Below are positions 42,329 through 50,676 of a stretch of DNA of 64,000 bases, piece after piece. The notes beneath the pieces are model-generated. The model had not been told where the DNA came from. It ran no database searches and saw nothing but the letters and a program-made list of their open reading frames with translations. Source of the stretch: Chloroflexota bacterium (lineage in GTDB: Bacteria; Chloroflexota; UBA6077; FW602-bin22; CADDYW01); the NCBI GenBank assembly GCA_021324795.1, contig JAJPIK010000124.1:1-64000 (forward strand), given 5' to 3'. A program made the position numbers and the translations under genes. Positions within the stretch are counted from its first letter, which is position 1; every line of letters begins with the position of its first letter.

Positions 42329-43546
42329 GTGGCGAAGACAATAGCGATCATCGCGGCGCTCGATACCAAGGGCGAGGAAGCCAGGCTTATTCGCGACTAC
42401 GTCGCCGGGCAGGGACTCCGCCCCCTCGTGATCGATACGGGTGTTTTAGGCGAGCCGAGCATTCCGTCCGACGTCAGCCGTGCCGAGGTGGCCAAGGCGG
42501 GTGACACGGAGCTTTCCGAATTGGTGCGGACTCGAGATAAGGCACGGGCGATGGAGGTCATGACCCGGGGTGCGGGCCAGGTCGCAGCCCGCCTTTATGC
42601 TGAGAAGCGCCTCGACGGGATCGTCGGCCTTGGTGGCTCGGCTGGCACGGCGATCGCCACCAGCGCGATGCGTGCTTTACCGGTCGGCGTTCCCAAGCTC
42701 TGCGTCTCGACGGTCGCCGCCGGCGACACCCGTCCCTACGTTGGCACCAAAGATGTGACCATGATGTACTCGGTCGTCGACGTGGCCGGCATCAACCGCC
42801 TCTCGGCGCGCATTCTGACCAACGCGGCCGGCGCGATCGTCGGCATGGTCGCGGCCGAGCCGCCCCGCCTGGCCGAGCGGCCGTTGGTCGCCGCCTCGAT
42901 GTTCGGCAACACGACGCCCTGCGTCGACCGGGCGCGCAAGACCCTCGAAGAAGCCGGTTACGAAGTGCTCGTCTTCCATGCGACCGGCGCCGGCGGCCAA
43001 ACCATGGAATCCTTGATCATCGATGGCTTCATCGCCGGGGTCTTCGACGTGACAACGACCGAGTGGGCTGACGAGCTTGCTGGTGGCGTCTTTAGCGCCG
43101 GACCGCATCGCTTGGAAGCTGCTGCCAAGGCGGGGGTCCCGTCGGTCATCGCTCCCGGCTGCCTGGACATGGTTAACTTCTGGGGGCCAGAAACGGTGCC
43201 GGAGAAATACCGCGGCCGCAATCTTTATAAGTGGAATCCCAACGTGACACTCATGCGGACGACGCCGGAAGAAAACGCTCAACTCGGACGGATCATCGCC
43301 GAGAAAGCAAATCTCAGCACCGGCCCAGTCGCCGTTTTGATCCCGCTCAAAGGAGTGAGCCAGCTCGACAGCCCTGGCGGCGCCTATTGGTGGCCAGAAG
43401 CCGACCGGGCGCTCTTCGACGCGATCAAGCAGAATCTTCGGAAGGACATCCCGCTCATCGAGCTGGACTATAACATCAACGATCCGGAGTTCGCCGACCA
43501 CACGGCGAGCGTTCTGCTGGAGATGATGAAGGGGGCCGGAGACTGA
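42329..43546 (+). CDS. Tm-1-like ATP-binding domain protein (UPF0261)
   Basis: 405 residues. KTIAIIAALDTKGEEARLIR is the family N-terminus, GLGGSAGTAIATSAMRALPV a nucleotide-binding glycine-rich block, followed by ASMFGNTTPCVDRAR and YWWPEADRALFDAI. It matches the N-terminal ATP-binding domain of the tomato virus-resistance protein Tm-1; the bacterial function is unknown. GTG 42329 is chosen because GGAGG lies 5 bases upstream; ATG 42317 lies at the edge of that site. Next gene after 10 bases. Confidence 0.9.
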   Translation: MAKTIAIIAALDTKGEEARLIRDYVAGQGLRPLVIDTGVLGEPSIPSDVSRAEVAKAGDTELSELVRTRDKARAMEVMTRGAGQVAARLYAEKRLDGIVGLGGSAGTAIATSAMRALPVGVPKLCVSTVAAGDTRPYVGTKDVTMMYSVVDVAGINRLSARILTNAAGAIVGMVAAEPPRLAERPLVAASMFGNTTPCVDRARKTLEEAGYEVLVFHATGAGGQTMESLIIDGFIAGVFDVTTTEWADELAGGVFSAGPHRLEAAAKAGVPSVIAPGCLDMVNFWGPETVPEKYRGRNLYKWNPNVTLMRTTPEENAQLGRIIAEKANLSTGPVAVLIPLKGVSQLDSPGGAYWWPEADRALFDAIKQNLRKDIPLIELDYNINDPEFADHTASVLLEMMKGAGD

Positions 43547-43556
43547 GGAGAAAGCG

Positions 43557-44396
43557 ATGCTTTACACACGACAACAAGTCATTGAGCGGCTGCGGGCCCA
43601 AGTGACCCAGAGGAAGCCGATCGTCGGGGCCGGGGCGGGCACCGGTATCTCGGCGAAGTTTGCCGAGGTCGGCGGCGCTGATCTGATCATCATTTATAAC
43701 TCTGGAAGATTTCGCATGGCTGGCCACGGCAGCCTCGCCGGGGTCCTGGCCTTCGGCGATGCTAACCAGATCGTCAAAGAGATGGGCGAGCGGGAGGTCC
43801 TGCCGGTCGTCAAGGATACGCCGGTGATCGCCGGGGTCATGGGGACCGATCCCTTACGCCGAATGGATTACCTCTTGCGCGAGCTCGACGCGCTGGGCTT
43901 TTCCGGGGTCAACAACTTCCCGACGGTTGGCCTGATCGACGGACGCTTTCGGATGGAGTTGGAGCGAACGAACATGGGCTTCGGGAAAGAAGTCGACATG
44001 ATTCGGCTCGCCCACCAGATGGGCTTCTTCACCGTCGTCTACGTTTTCAATCCGGACGAGTCGACAGCGATGGCGCAAGCGGGCGCCGATTCGATCATCG
44101 CCCACATGGGACTGACCGTGGGCGGCTCGATTGGCCTCGAGCGCGGCGACGCCATGCAATTGCAAGACGCACCGGCCGCGGTTCAGGCGATCGGCGAGGC
44201 CGCCTGGAAGGTGAACCACGACGTCATCCTGCTCTGTCACGGCGGCCCGATCGCCACGCCGGAGGACGCCGCTTACGTCCTCGCTCGCTGCGAAGCGGTC
44301 GGCTTCGTTGGCGCCAGTTCGATGGAGCGCCTACCGGTCGAAATGGCGATCACCGAAACGATGCGCCAGTTCAAGGCCGTGCCGCTGCGCTCATGA
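43557..44396 (+). CDS. Phosphoenolpyruvate-hydrolase-like TIM-barrel protein
   Basis: 279 residues: PIVGAGAGTGISAKFAEVGG, ADLIIIYNSGRFRM, PVIAGVMGTDPLRRMDYLL and CHGGPIATPEDAAYVL follow the PEP_hydrolase family (PF09370-like) barrel. In tomato Tm-1 an equivalent barrel is the C-terminal domain of the same polypeptide that starts with the domain encoded by the previous gene. GAGGAG lies 6 bases before ATG 43557. Last gene of the four-gene operon. Confidence 0.9.
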   Translation: MLYTRQQVIERLRAQVTQRKPIVGAGAGTGISAKFAEVGGADLIIIYNSGRFRMAGHGSLAGVLAFGDANQIVKEMGEREVLPVVKDTPVIAGVMGTDPLRRMDYLLRELDALGFSGVNNFPTVGLIDGRFRMELERTNMGFGKEVDMIRLAHQMGFFTVVYVFNPDESTAMAQAGADSIIAHMGLTVGGSIGLERGDAMQLQDAPAAVQAIGEAAWKVNHDVILLCHGGPIATPEDAAYVLARCEAVGFVGASSMERLPVEMAITETMRQFKAVPLRS

Positions 44397-44406
44397 GAAG
44401 TGAGAA

Positions 44407-44445
44407 GTAGTTACTCTCTTGGCGTTTAAGCCAGAGAGTAACTAC
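44407..44445. terminator. Hairpin terminator between convergent genes
   Basis: GTAGTTACTCTCTTGGC and GCCAGAGAGTAACTAC form a long stem with one bulge around a GTTTAA loop, 11 bases after the TIM-barrel stop. It stands between convergent genes, so it could serve both. No long T-run follows, so it may be an end-protecting rather than a strong terminator. Confidence 0.65.
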
Positions 44446-44449
44446 CCCC

Positions 44450-45514
44450 TTACTTATGCCCATGATCCGCGCCTTTCGAGCCGGCTTCTCCAGCATTCGA
44501 GGGCGGTTCCTGACCATGCCCCTCGCCATTGCTGGATGGGTGGTTCCCCGACGTGGAAGGAATGGCTCCGGCGTTTGTCGGCGTTGAATTCATCGACGTT
44601 TCTTGGTTCGTGTCCTGCCCCTGGCTTTGGCCCTGATGGTTCACCTTCGTCGAGCCGTGGTTCGGTATGGTGGTGGCAGGAATGGGGGGCGCCACGACAT
44701 CCGTTCCTCCCACCGTTGTGCTTGACGCGGAGTTGGGCGTCGGCGTCCCCTTGTCATGATCAGCCTTTTCAGGGGTATTAACGCCATGCTTGTCCAATTC
44801 GGGATCCGGTGACTTCAGGGTGACCGTTGGTACAGGTGTTCCCCCGAGCTGGCTTACCAACGACGCGTAATCATTGTATAAGGTAGAGTAGGTGCTACTG
44901 CGAATATGGCCGGACTGTTCCAACGCGTCAAGCTGGTGGGCGAAAGCGTTGAGAATGTTTACCGCGACCTGGGTCTGACCACGCTCGATTGCCTCGGTAG
45001 CAGCTCGGAGCTTCGCCAGCAAGCCGTCATCCGACTGGCCAGGGACGAGGTGATCAAGCCCCTCAACGTTGGTGAGAACATTGGTAAAAGTGATGCCCAG
45101 GCTGCCTGTAAACGGGTTGGTGACCGTGATCTCATGCTTTTCTCTAATCGGGAAGGTAATGGTGATTCCACCGGTACTGGTCACCGGAAACGTGATCGTG
45201 ATCGGAGCCGTACCGGTGATCGGACGATGCTGATCGCCGCGATCGGCATCGCCTCGATCCGAGTGGCCTGATCCTGGTTCATCCCCATTCATCGTCAGCG
45301 TAGTCGTTACAGTAGACGTCGAGTTGAGATTCGTTCCGCTCGTGGTCGTCGTTGTAGTAACCGTCGTGACAATCGTCGTCACCTGACCAAGTGTATTGTC
45401 GACAACCTCTCGAACCGGACGTAAGGGCGACGACGGCGGTGCGTTTTCCGCTGCGTAGACTACTCCGCCGCCAAGCACCGAAAGTGCTAGCAGCACCGCG
45501 ACAATGATCGGCAT
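44450..45514 (-). CDS. Secreted/anchored protein with DUF5667-like and FIMAH-like segments
   Basis: 354 residues. A hydrophobic N-terminal segment (MPIIVAVLLALSVLGGGVVY) precedes PPSSPLRPVREVVDNTL, which is like the DUF5667 helix. Thr-rich stretches flank a central part with TITFPVTSTGGITITFP repeats. LLAKLRAATEAIERGQTQVA then NAFAHQLDALEQSGH is FIMAH-like. The last 130 residues are low-complexity Ser/Thr/Gly/Asn/His. Probably an envelope-associated protein. AGGAGGGG precedes ATG 45514. Confidence 0.6.
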   Translation of the reverse strand: MPIIVAVLLALSVLGGGVVYAAENAPPSSPLRPVREVVDNTLGQVTTIVTTVTTTTTTSGTNLNSTSTVTTTLTMNGDEPGSGHSDRGDADRGDQHRPITGTAPITITFPVTSTGGITITFPIREKHEITVTNPFTGSLGITFTNVLTNVEGLDHLVPGQSDDGLLAKLRAATEAIERGQTQVAVNILNAFAHQLDALEQSGHIRSSTYSTLYNDYASLVSQLGGTPVPTVTLKSPDPELDKHGVNTPEKADHDKGTPTPNSASSTTVGGTDVVAPPIPATTIPNHGSTKVNHQGQSQGQDTNQETSMNSTPTNAGAIPSTSGNHPSSNGEGHGQEPPSNAGEAGSKGADHGHK

Positions 45515-45737
45515 CGTTTCTAGCCCCTCCTCCACAACCTCTCTCAGCGAGCGACCATGCGCTCTTGTCAGTGGTACTATTCACCAGGGAAGAACGAGAA
45601 TACCGTCGCGGCGTTACAGGAGTAGGAAGGTATCGAGTATCACGGTGCGAATCGTCTGTACACCAAACCAGAGGATGGCAGTATGCAGTATAATGTGTCC
45701 TGGTGTATTCTGGTCAGAGGATAAAGTCATAAGCGCT

Positions 45738-45992
45738 ATGTCTGCTGTAACCGTTGACCCTCACTATCAGATTATCCTTGACGAGGCGGCACGCCAGAAG
45801 CTGGGGATGCAACCCGGCCGGGTCGCGGTCCAAAGCGTGGTTGGTGACCACCTTGAGGTACGCTTCCTCCCGCCGGAGCACGATCACTCCTTAGCGGGGA
45901 GCCTCCGAGCATTTGCACATCCGACTTCCGGTGATTATTCCCAAGAAAAGCAGGCTGGTTGGGAAACAGAAATCCGGGAGCGGAACGCGTAG
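45738..45992 (+). CDS. AbrB/MazE-like antitoxin
   Basis: 84 residues. VTVDPHYQIILDEAARQKLG followed by MQPGRVAVQSVVGDHLEVRF is the swapped-hairpin AbrB fold, with an acidic, flexible C-terminal toxin-binding tail. The last base of its stop is the first base of the PIN start codon, the usual overlap for such pairs. TATAAT at 45689-45694 could be its -10 box. Confidence 0.75.
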   Translation: MSAVTVDPHYQIILDEAARQKLGMQPGRVAVQSVVGDHLEVRFLPPEHDHSLAGSLRAFAHPTSGDYSQEKQAGWETEIRERNA

Positions 45993-46336
45993 TGGATGCT
46001 GTCGATACGAGTGTCTTGGTGCGTTACCTGCTTGGCGATCCCCTTGATGCGAGTCAGGCCGCCGCGCGGCTCATCGACAGCCAAAATCCCGTTGCGATCA
46101 GCCTGGTGGCTTTAGCTGCAACTGCTTTTGTCCTCAATCACCATTACCAAGTTCCGCGTGAAACGACCGTCGATCATCTCGTTGGTTTTCTCCGCAAACA
46201 CAACGTTCGCGTCTTGGGCACGGATAAGAACCTTGTTGCAAGTGCTCTTCTGCTGTGTCGACCTTCAGGTCGCATCAGTTTCGCTGACGCTCTGATTAAC
46301 GCCGAGGCGCGCAGCGGGAATCTCAACACTTTATAA
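45992..46336 (+). pseudogene. PIN-domain toxin, C-terminally truncated and missing a catalytic acidic residue
   Basis: 114 residues from GTG 45992. DTSVLVRYLLGD supplies the first PIN aspartate and ISFADALINAEA another, but the usual glutamate after the second strand (VxxE) is Ala/Thr here (LAATAFVLNHHY). The reading frame ends at TAA 46334-46336, and the same frame continues without a break as LYTFDERFS to a second TAA (46364-46366); LYTFDxxF is the normal C-terminus of PIN toxins. A nonsense change therefore removed the C-terminus. ACTTTATA is also doubled at this point. The pair is probably inactive. Confidence 0.65.
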
Positions 46337-46406
46337 CTTTATACGTTTGACGAGCGTTTTTCCTAAAGACGGTCTCGCTGTCCGTCGCCCAGAGTGGGGT
46401 TAGACC

Positions 46407-47792
46407 CTACCGCAGCAAATCGTCGAGCGTGAACAGGGTTAAACCCGGGTCACGAATCGCTCGGAGCTCGGCCGTGAAGCCAGAGCGGCTGAAAATGACG
46501 AGCTGACAATCGTTGACAACGCTCGGCAGCAACGCCACCCGGCGCTGGAGCGAGCGAAGCACGTCGAGGCCGACCGGTTGGTTCGTCCATTTGGCCTCGG
46601 CGGCGAGGACGACGCGGCCGTCCGTGTGTCCAACGATCTCGAGCTCTGCGCCGGCCCGCCACCAGACCCCAAGCTTGCCAATCGGGTGTCTCCAGCGCTC
46701 CGGGGTCAGTCGGATGAACTGCCGACAAAGCTGCTCAAAACGCGGCCCCATATAGGTCGTAAGTTGCGGCACGACCTTGACTTGCCAGACGTACGCGGCT
46801 TGGCCTTGCTCCAAGGCGGAGCGGTTGGGCAAAACGAAGCGGAACCAGAACGCGAGGTAGTTGTCGGCAAGGTAGTAACGGGACTGGCGGGTCCGTTCCG
46901 GATTGGGGACGGTAAACGGCACACGCTTTTCCAACAAACCATAGTCGACCAGATAGCCAAGCGCACCGGAAACTCCGGTGACCGGTCGACCGACGCGCTG
47001 GCCAATCTGATTTGGCTCGTTTGCCCCGTGGGCAACCGCCTTGAGAATTCCATGAAGCACCGCGGGGCCAATGCCGCGCACCTCCTGGGCGAGGAGGATC
47101 TCCGCTTCTCGGTAGAGCACCGCGGTCTTGTCGAGCAGATTGTCGATCACGGCGGACTCGATCGTCTGCCCGTGTAGCGCTTGGAGATAAGAAGCGACCC
47201 CTCCAACGATGCCCCAGGCGTGGATACGGTCCACGGGAGACCATTCTGGAAAGAACAACGCCGCGTCACGATAGGTGAACGGCTCGACCCGGAGATCTCG
47301 GGTCCGGCGCTGATATAATGGACCGTCGACTCGAAAGTGTCGCTCGACTGCCTCGGTGAACGACGTACAGAGAACGAGGAACGCTTGGTTCCCTTGGCGA
47401 CGCCCGGTGTCCCAGAGGCGCTGGATAACACTCGGCAGAGATTGGTCGGAGTCGACGGCGTAAGAGAACTCGTCGATGACGATCGCCAGGCGGTCTTTCT
47501 CGGCCAGGCGAAGGGTGTAGGTCAAGGCGGCTTCCCAACTCGTGAAAGGCTGAAGGCGGAGAACCGGATCGTCCACCAGCGCCAAGACCTGCTCGCTGAA
47601 GGCGTTGAGCTGATCGGCCAAGGGTTGGCGATCGGCATAGTAATAAATCGCGGGCTTTCCTTCCAGGAAATGCACGAGCAATTCGGTCTTGCCAATCTGG
47701 CGTCGCCCGTACAGGGTCACGAGCTCCGGCTGGTTGCTCTGCCACCAACGGTCGAGCAGGCTGAGCTCACGAGTCCGATTCAGAAATAACAC
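46407..47792 (-). CDS. ATPase of the archaeal/bacterial AAA+ family with DUF234-type C-terminus
   Basis: 461 residues. Walker A is YGRRQIGKTELLVHF and Walker B LAIVIDEFSYAVDSD; a helix-turn-helix-like region (LHGILKAVAHGANEPNQIGQ) follows, then a PD-(D/E)XK-like C-terminal domain (AEAKWTN, VVNDCQLVIFSRSG). Such genes are scattered and often linked to mobile elements or defence. ATG 47792 lies just outside a large inverted repeat shared with the divergent oxidoreductase. Confidence 0.85.
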   Translation of the reverse strand: MLFLNRTRELSLLDRWWQSNQPELVTLYGRRQIGKTELLVHFLEGKPAIYYYADRQPLADQLNAFSEQVLALVDDPVLRLQPFTSWEAALTYTLRLAEKDRLAIVIDEFSYAVDSDQSLPSVIQRLWDTGRRQGNQAFLVLCTSFTEAVERHFRVDGPLYQRRTRDLRVEPFTYRDAALFFPEWSPVDRIHAWGIVGGVASYLQALHGQTIESAVIDNLLDKTAVLYREAEILLAQEVRGIGPAVLHGILKAVAHGANEPNQIGQRVGRPVTGVSGALGYLVDYGLLEKRVPFTVPNPERTRQSRYYLADNYLAFWFRFVLPNRSALEQGQAAYVWQVKVVPQLTTYMGPRFEQLCRQFIRLTPERWRHPIGKLGVWWRAGAELEIVGHTDGRVVLAAEAKWTNQPVGLDVLRSLQRRVALLPSVVNDCQLVIFSRSGFTAELRAIRDPGLTLFTLDDLLR

Positions 47793-47801
47793 GCTGCCAG
47801 T

Positions 47802-47855
47802 GTCCTATATGGATCTGTATAATATGCGCATCTATTATACAGATCCATATAGGAC
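47802..47855. promoter_or_regulatory. 23-bp perfect inverted repeat between divergent genes
   Basis: Arms at 47802-47824 and 47833-47855 are perfect complements, separated by an 8-base centre beginning TGCGCA. Each arm holds TATAAT (47818-47823 forward; complement of 47834-47839 reverse), giving two facing -10 boxes about 16 bases apart. It stands between the ATPase and oxidoreductase starts and must contain, or control, both promoters. Confidence 0.8.
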
Positions 47856-47870
47856 GAAGGGAGAAACTTC

Positions 47871-48692
47871 GTGAAGTACGGCTTCGTCTTGCCCCGGGGT
47901 GATGCCCGGACAGCCGCCGAGCTGGCCTACCTGGCGGAAGGGGCGGGTTGGGACGGCTTCTTCGTTTGGGAGCCGGTCTGGGGAATCGACGCCTGGGTCT
48001 CGCTGACTGCGGCAGCAATGCGGACCGAGCGAATCCGCCTGGGTACTATGCTCACGCCGCTTTCCCGGATGCGTCCCTGGAAGCTCGCCAGCGAAACCGC
48101 CACCCTCGACCAGCTTTCAAACGGCCGGGTCATCCTGTCGGTGGGCCTGGGCGCCGTCAACACCGGCTTCGCGGCCTTCGGCGAGGTCACCAACCGGCGC
48201 ACCCGGGCCGAGCTGCTCGACGAAGGGCTCGACGTTCTCACCGGCCTCTGGCGAGGCCAGCCCTTTCGCTACGCGGGTAAGCACTACCACGTCGAGCCGA
48301 CGACCTTCGAAGTGCCGCTACCGCCGGTCCAGCAGCCGAGGATTCCGATCTGGGTCGTCGGCGCCTGGCCGCGACCGAAGTCGATGCGTCGGGTTTTACG
48401 CTACGACGGCTTGCTGCCGATGGTCCTGGACGAGAATGGCAATGTTCGCCAGGCTACTCCCGACGACCTCCGCGCCATGCGCGCCTACGTCGCCGCGCAC
48501 CGCGTCGAGACCACTCCATTTGACGTCGTCGTCGAAGGCGTGACCCCGGGCGACGATCCCAACGCGGGCGCGGCGGTCGTCCGCCCGTGGGAAGAGGCCG
48601 GCGCCACCTGGTGGATCGAGGCGCCATGGGAAACTCCGAACCTCGCCGAGGTAGAAAAGCGGATCCGACAGGGCCCGCCTCTCCATCGTTAA
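47871..48692 (+). CDS. LLM-class flavin-dependent oxidoreductase
   Basis: 273 residues. YGFVLPRGDARTAAELAYLA, GWDGFFVWEPVW, LSNGRVILSVGLG and RIPIWVVGAWPRPKSMRR give the luciferase-like barrel. The substrate is unknown. GTG 47871 has GGGAG 7 bases upstream. It is divergent from the AAA+ ATPase, and both face the inverted repeat, so co-regulation is likely. Confidence 0.87.
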   Translation: MKYGFVLPRGDARTAAELAYLAEGAGWDGFFVWEPVWGIDAWVSLTAAAMRTERIRLGTMLTPLSRMRPWKLASETATLDQLSNGRVILSVGLGAVNTGFAAFGEVTNRRTRAELLDEGLDVLTGLWRGQPFRYAGKHYHVEPTTFEVPLPPVQQPRIPIWVVGAWPRPKSMRRVLRYDGLLPMVLDENGNVRQATPDDLRAMRAYVAAHRVETTPFDVVVEGVTPGDDPNAGAAVVRPWEEAGATWWIEAPWETPNLAEVEKRIRQGPPLHR

Positions 48693-48706
48693 GTCGTGGA
48701 ACGACT

Positions 48707-48997
48707 TTAGCAAGCGCCTCGATTAACCACGACCTCGCAGGGTGACGCCGGGAGGATCTCGACGCTACCGGCCTGGGCGAACGGCTGCATGAAACGGCTG
48801 ACGTTTTCCGCGCTCGGCGCGTCGACGATCAGGTACAGGGTATGGGCGCCGTCGACAACCGCCTCGCCGTGGATCGAGAGGCCGTACTCGGCAGTGTTGG
48901 CTGGCGAAAGGTGCTTGAGCAGCATCGGCGCCATCTGGCGATCTCGGGCCGGGCAATGCTCGGCGTCGTGCCGGTGCTGGACGACAAAGAGCGGCAT
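48707..48997 (-). CDS. Small DUF3303-like protein (dimeric alpha/beta-barrel type)
   Basis: 96 residues: LFVVQHRHDAEHCPARD, a helix, LSIHGEAVVDGAHTLYLIVD and FAQAGSVEILPASPCEVVVN. The strand-helix-strand order and a late EI/V strand resemble small ferredoxin-like dimeric barrel proteins such as DUF3303; no function is known. Convergent with the oxidoreductase. Confidence 0.6.
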   Translation of the reverse strand: MPLFVVQHRHDAEHCPARDRQMAPMLLKHLSPANTAEYGLSIHGEAVVDGAHTLYLIVDAPSAENVSRFMQPFAQAGSVEILPASPCEVVVNRGAC

Positions 48998-49043
48998 GGG
49001 ATTACCTCCGATACAAGTTCCCCTCCATTGTAGCTGATGCCCC

Positions 49044-49847
49044 CTATTCCTGCCCTTTGAACACCTTCTCTAAATGATACCCCAGGCTATCCTGCAGCCA
49101 ACAGGTCAGGCCCCCGTCGATCACCAACGCAGTGCCAGTGACGAACGTCGACTCATCCGAGGCGAGATAGACCGCGCCGTAGGCGATGTCGATCGGCCTA
49201 CCGCCGCGACGGACCGGATAGAACTGCCGGTTGCGCTCGTAGTCCTCGGGATGTTCCTTGAGCCGGGCTTCGGTTCGGTCGTTGATGATCCAGCCGGGGC
49301 AGATTGCATTGCAGCGGATGCCTTGCGGACCAAAGTCGACGGCGATCTGGCGACTGAGGTTGATCACCGCCGCTTTGGATGCCTCGTAGACCGCGCTGCG
49401 TGCTGCAGCGAGGTAACCGTGGACCGATGCGGTGTTGATAATCGAGCCACCACCAGCCCGAATCATGTGGGGAATCGCGTGTTTCGAGGCCAGATAGATC
49501 GCGCGGACCATCACGTTCACACCCCTATCCCAGTCCGGACGCTCGAGCTCGACGACAGTGCCTTGCTTGTTCCAATAGGCGTTATTCATCAGCACGTTCA
49601 GCGCGCCGTAGCGATCCACCGCGAATTGAATCATGCGTTGAATCGCCTCTTCCTGCTCGACGTCGGCGTGCACGTACGATGCCTCGCCCCCGGCCGCCTT
49701 GATGTCGGCAACGACCGTCTCGCCAAGGGAATCTTCGATGTCGACGACGACGACCTTCGCCCCTTCCTGGGCGAACAGTTTCGCGGTGCCCTTGCCAATA
49801 CCTTGCGCGGCGCCAGTGATGATCGCCACCTTGTCCTTTAAGCGCAC
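49044..49847 (-). CDS. SDR-family oxidoreductase
   Basis: 267 residues. TGAAQGIGKGT cofactor loop, MNNAY (a variant of NNAG), catalytic Ser in INTASVHG, YEASK (Tyr, Lys) and NAICPGWIIND. The MNNAY variant is seen in some substrate-specific SDRs; the substrate is unknown. AGGAGG lies 7 bases before GTG 49847. Confidence 0.9.
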   Translation of the reverse strand: MRLKDKVAIITGAAQGIGKGTAKLFAQEGAKVVVVDIEDSLGETVVADIKAAGGEASYVHADVEQEEAIQRMIQFAVDRYGALNVLMNNAYWNKQGTVVELERPDWDRGVNVMVRAIYLASKHAIPHMIRAGGGSIINTASVHGYLAAARSAVYEASKAAVINLSRQIAVDFGPQGIRCNAICPGWIINDRTEARLKEHPEDYERNRQFYPVRRGGRPIDIAYGAVYLASDESTFVTGTALVIDGGLTCWLQDSLGYHLEKVFKGQE

Positions 49848-49948
49848 GAGAAAGCCTCCTACCTAAGCACGTCTCGGCCACCAGAACGGTCGCCGAACGG
49901 TCCGATCTTACTCCAAGACAGGGATGCTTGACTAGCAAACAAGGACGC

Positions 49949-50485
49949 TCAATCGCCATCGGCCAGCCGCTCCAGCTCAGCCATCGTGAAGACGGGAGAC
50001 AGCTCGCAGCCGATCGCCCGGAGATTTTCCCGTCCCCCCTGCTCGCGGTCGATCACACAGATGGCGTAGCGAACGTCCAAGCCCAGGTCGCGGATCTGCT
50101 GGACCGAGGTGACGACCTGGCCGCCACTGGTGACCACGTCCTCGACGACGACCGCGTGATCGCCGTGGGAAAAGCCGCCTTCGACCAGGTTCGCGGTGCC
50201 ATACGACTTGGCCACCTTCCGCACGAACAGTGACGGCCGCCCGGTCTGGAGCGACAGCGCCGTCGCCAACGGAATGCCGCCAAGCTCCAATCCAGCCAAG
50301 CGATCAGGCTGGCTTGGCAACAGTTTTGCGAGCTCCGCCGCGACCGCGGCGAGCAGCACCGGATCGCTCTCGAAGCGGTACTTGTCCCAATAGAACGTGC
50401 TATGCAGCCCGGAGCGGAGGATGAAATCGCCGGTGAGAAAGGCCCGGCGTTTGATTTCTCGGGCAAGCTCGGTACGGTTCGTCAT
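49949..50485 (-). CDS. pyrE: Orotate phosphoribosyltransferase
   Basis: 178 residues. The PRPP motif VVVEDVVTSGG and the lysine-rich FVRKVAKSYGT are clear; ILRSGLHSTFYWDKYRFES and LELGGIPLATALS complete the OPRT pattern. It makes orotidine 5'-phosphate in pyrimidine synthesis. ATG 50485 has AAGGAG 7 bases upstream. No other pyrimidine gene lies nearby. Confidence 0.92.
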   Translation of the reverse strand: MTNRTELAREIKRRAFLTGDFILRSGLHSTFYWDKYRFESDPVLLAAVAAELAKLLPSQPDRLAGLELGGIPLATALSLQTGRPSLFVRKVAKSYGTANLVEGGFSHGDHAVVVEDVVTSGGQVVTSVQQIRDLGLDVRYAICVIDREQGGRENLRAIGCELSPVFTMAELERLADGD

Positions 50486-50676
50486 TCCAATCTCCTTCCC
50501 TGTCCTAACGCGGCATTGACGGACATCATTGTCGATCTGCAAAATGAAGCGTCTTGGGAACGCGCCGCCTCCGTTACGAGAACCACGTCGACGGTCGTTT
50601 GACTCCCGCGACGACCGTCGACAACAGTATAGTGGGGACGGAGACAACGAGCGATGCGAGGAGAGATCGTGGCACC

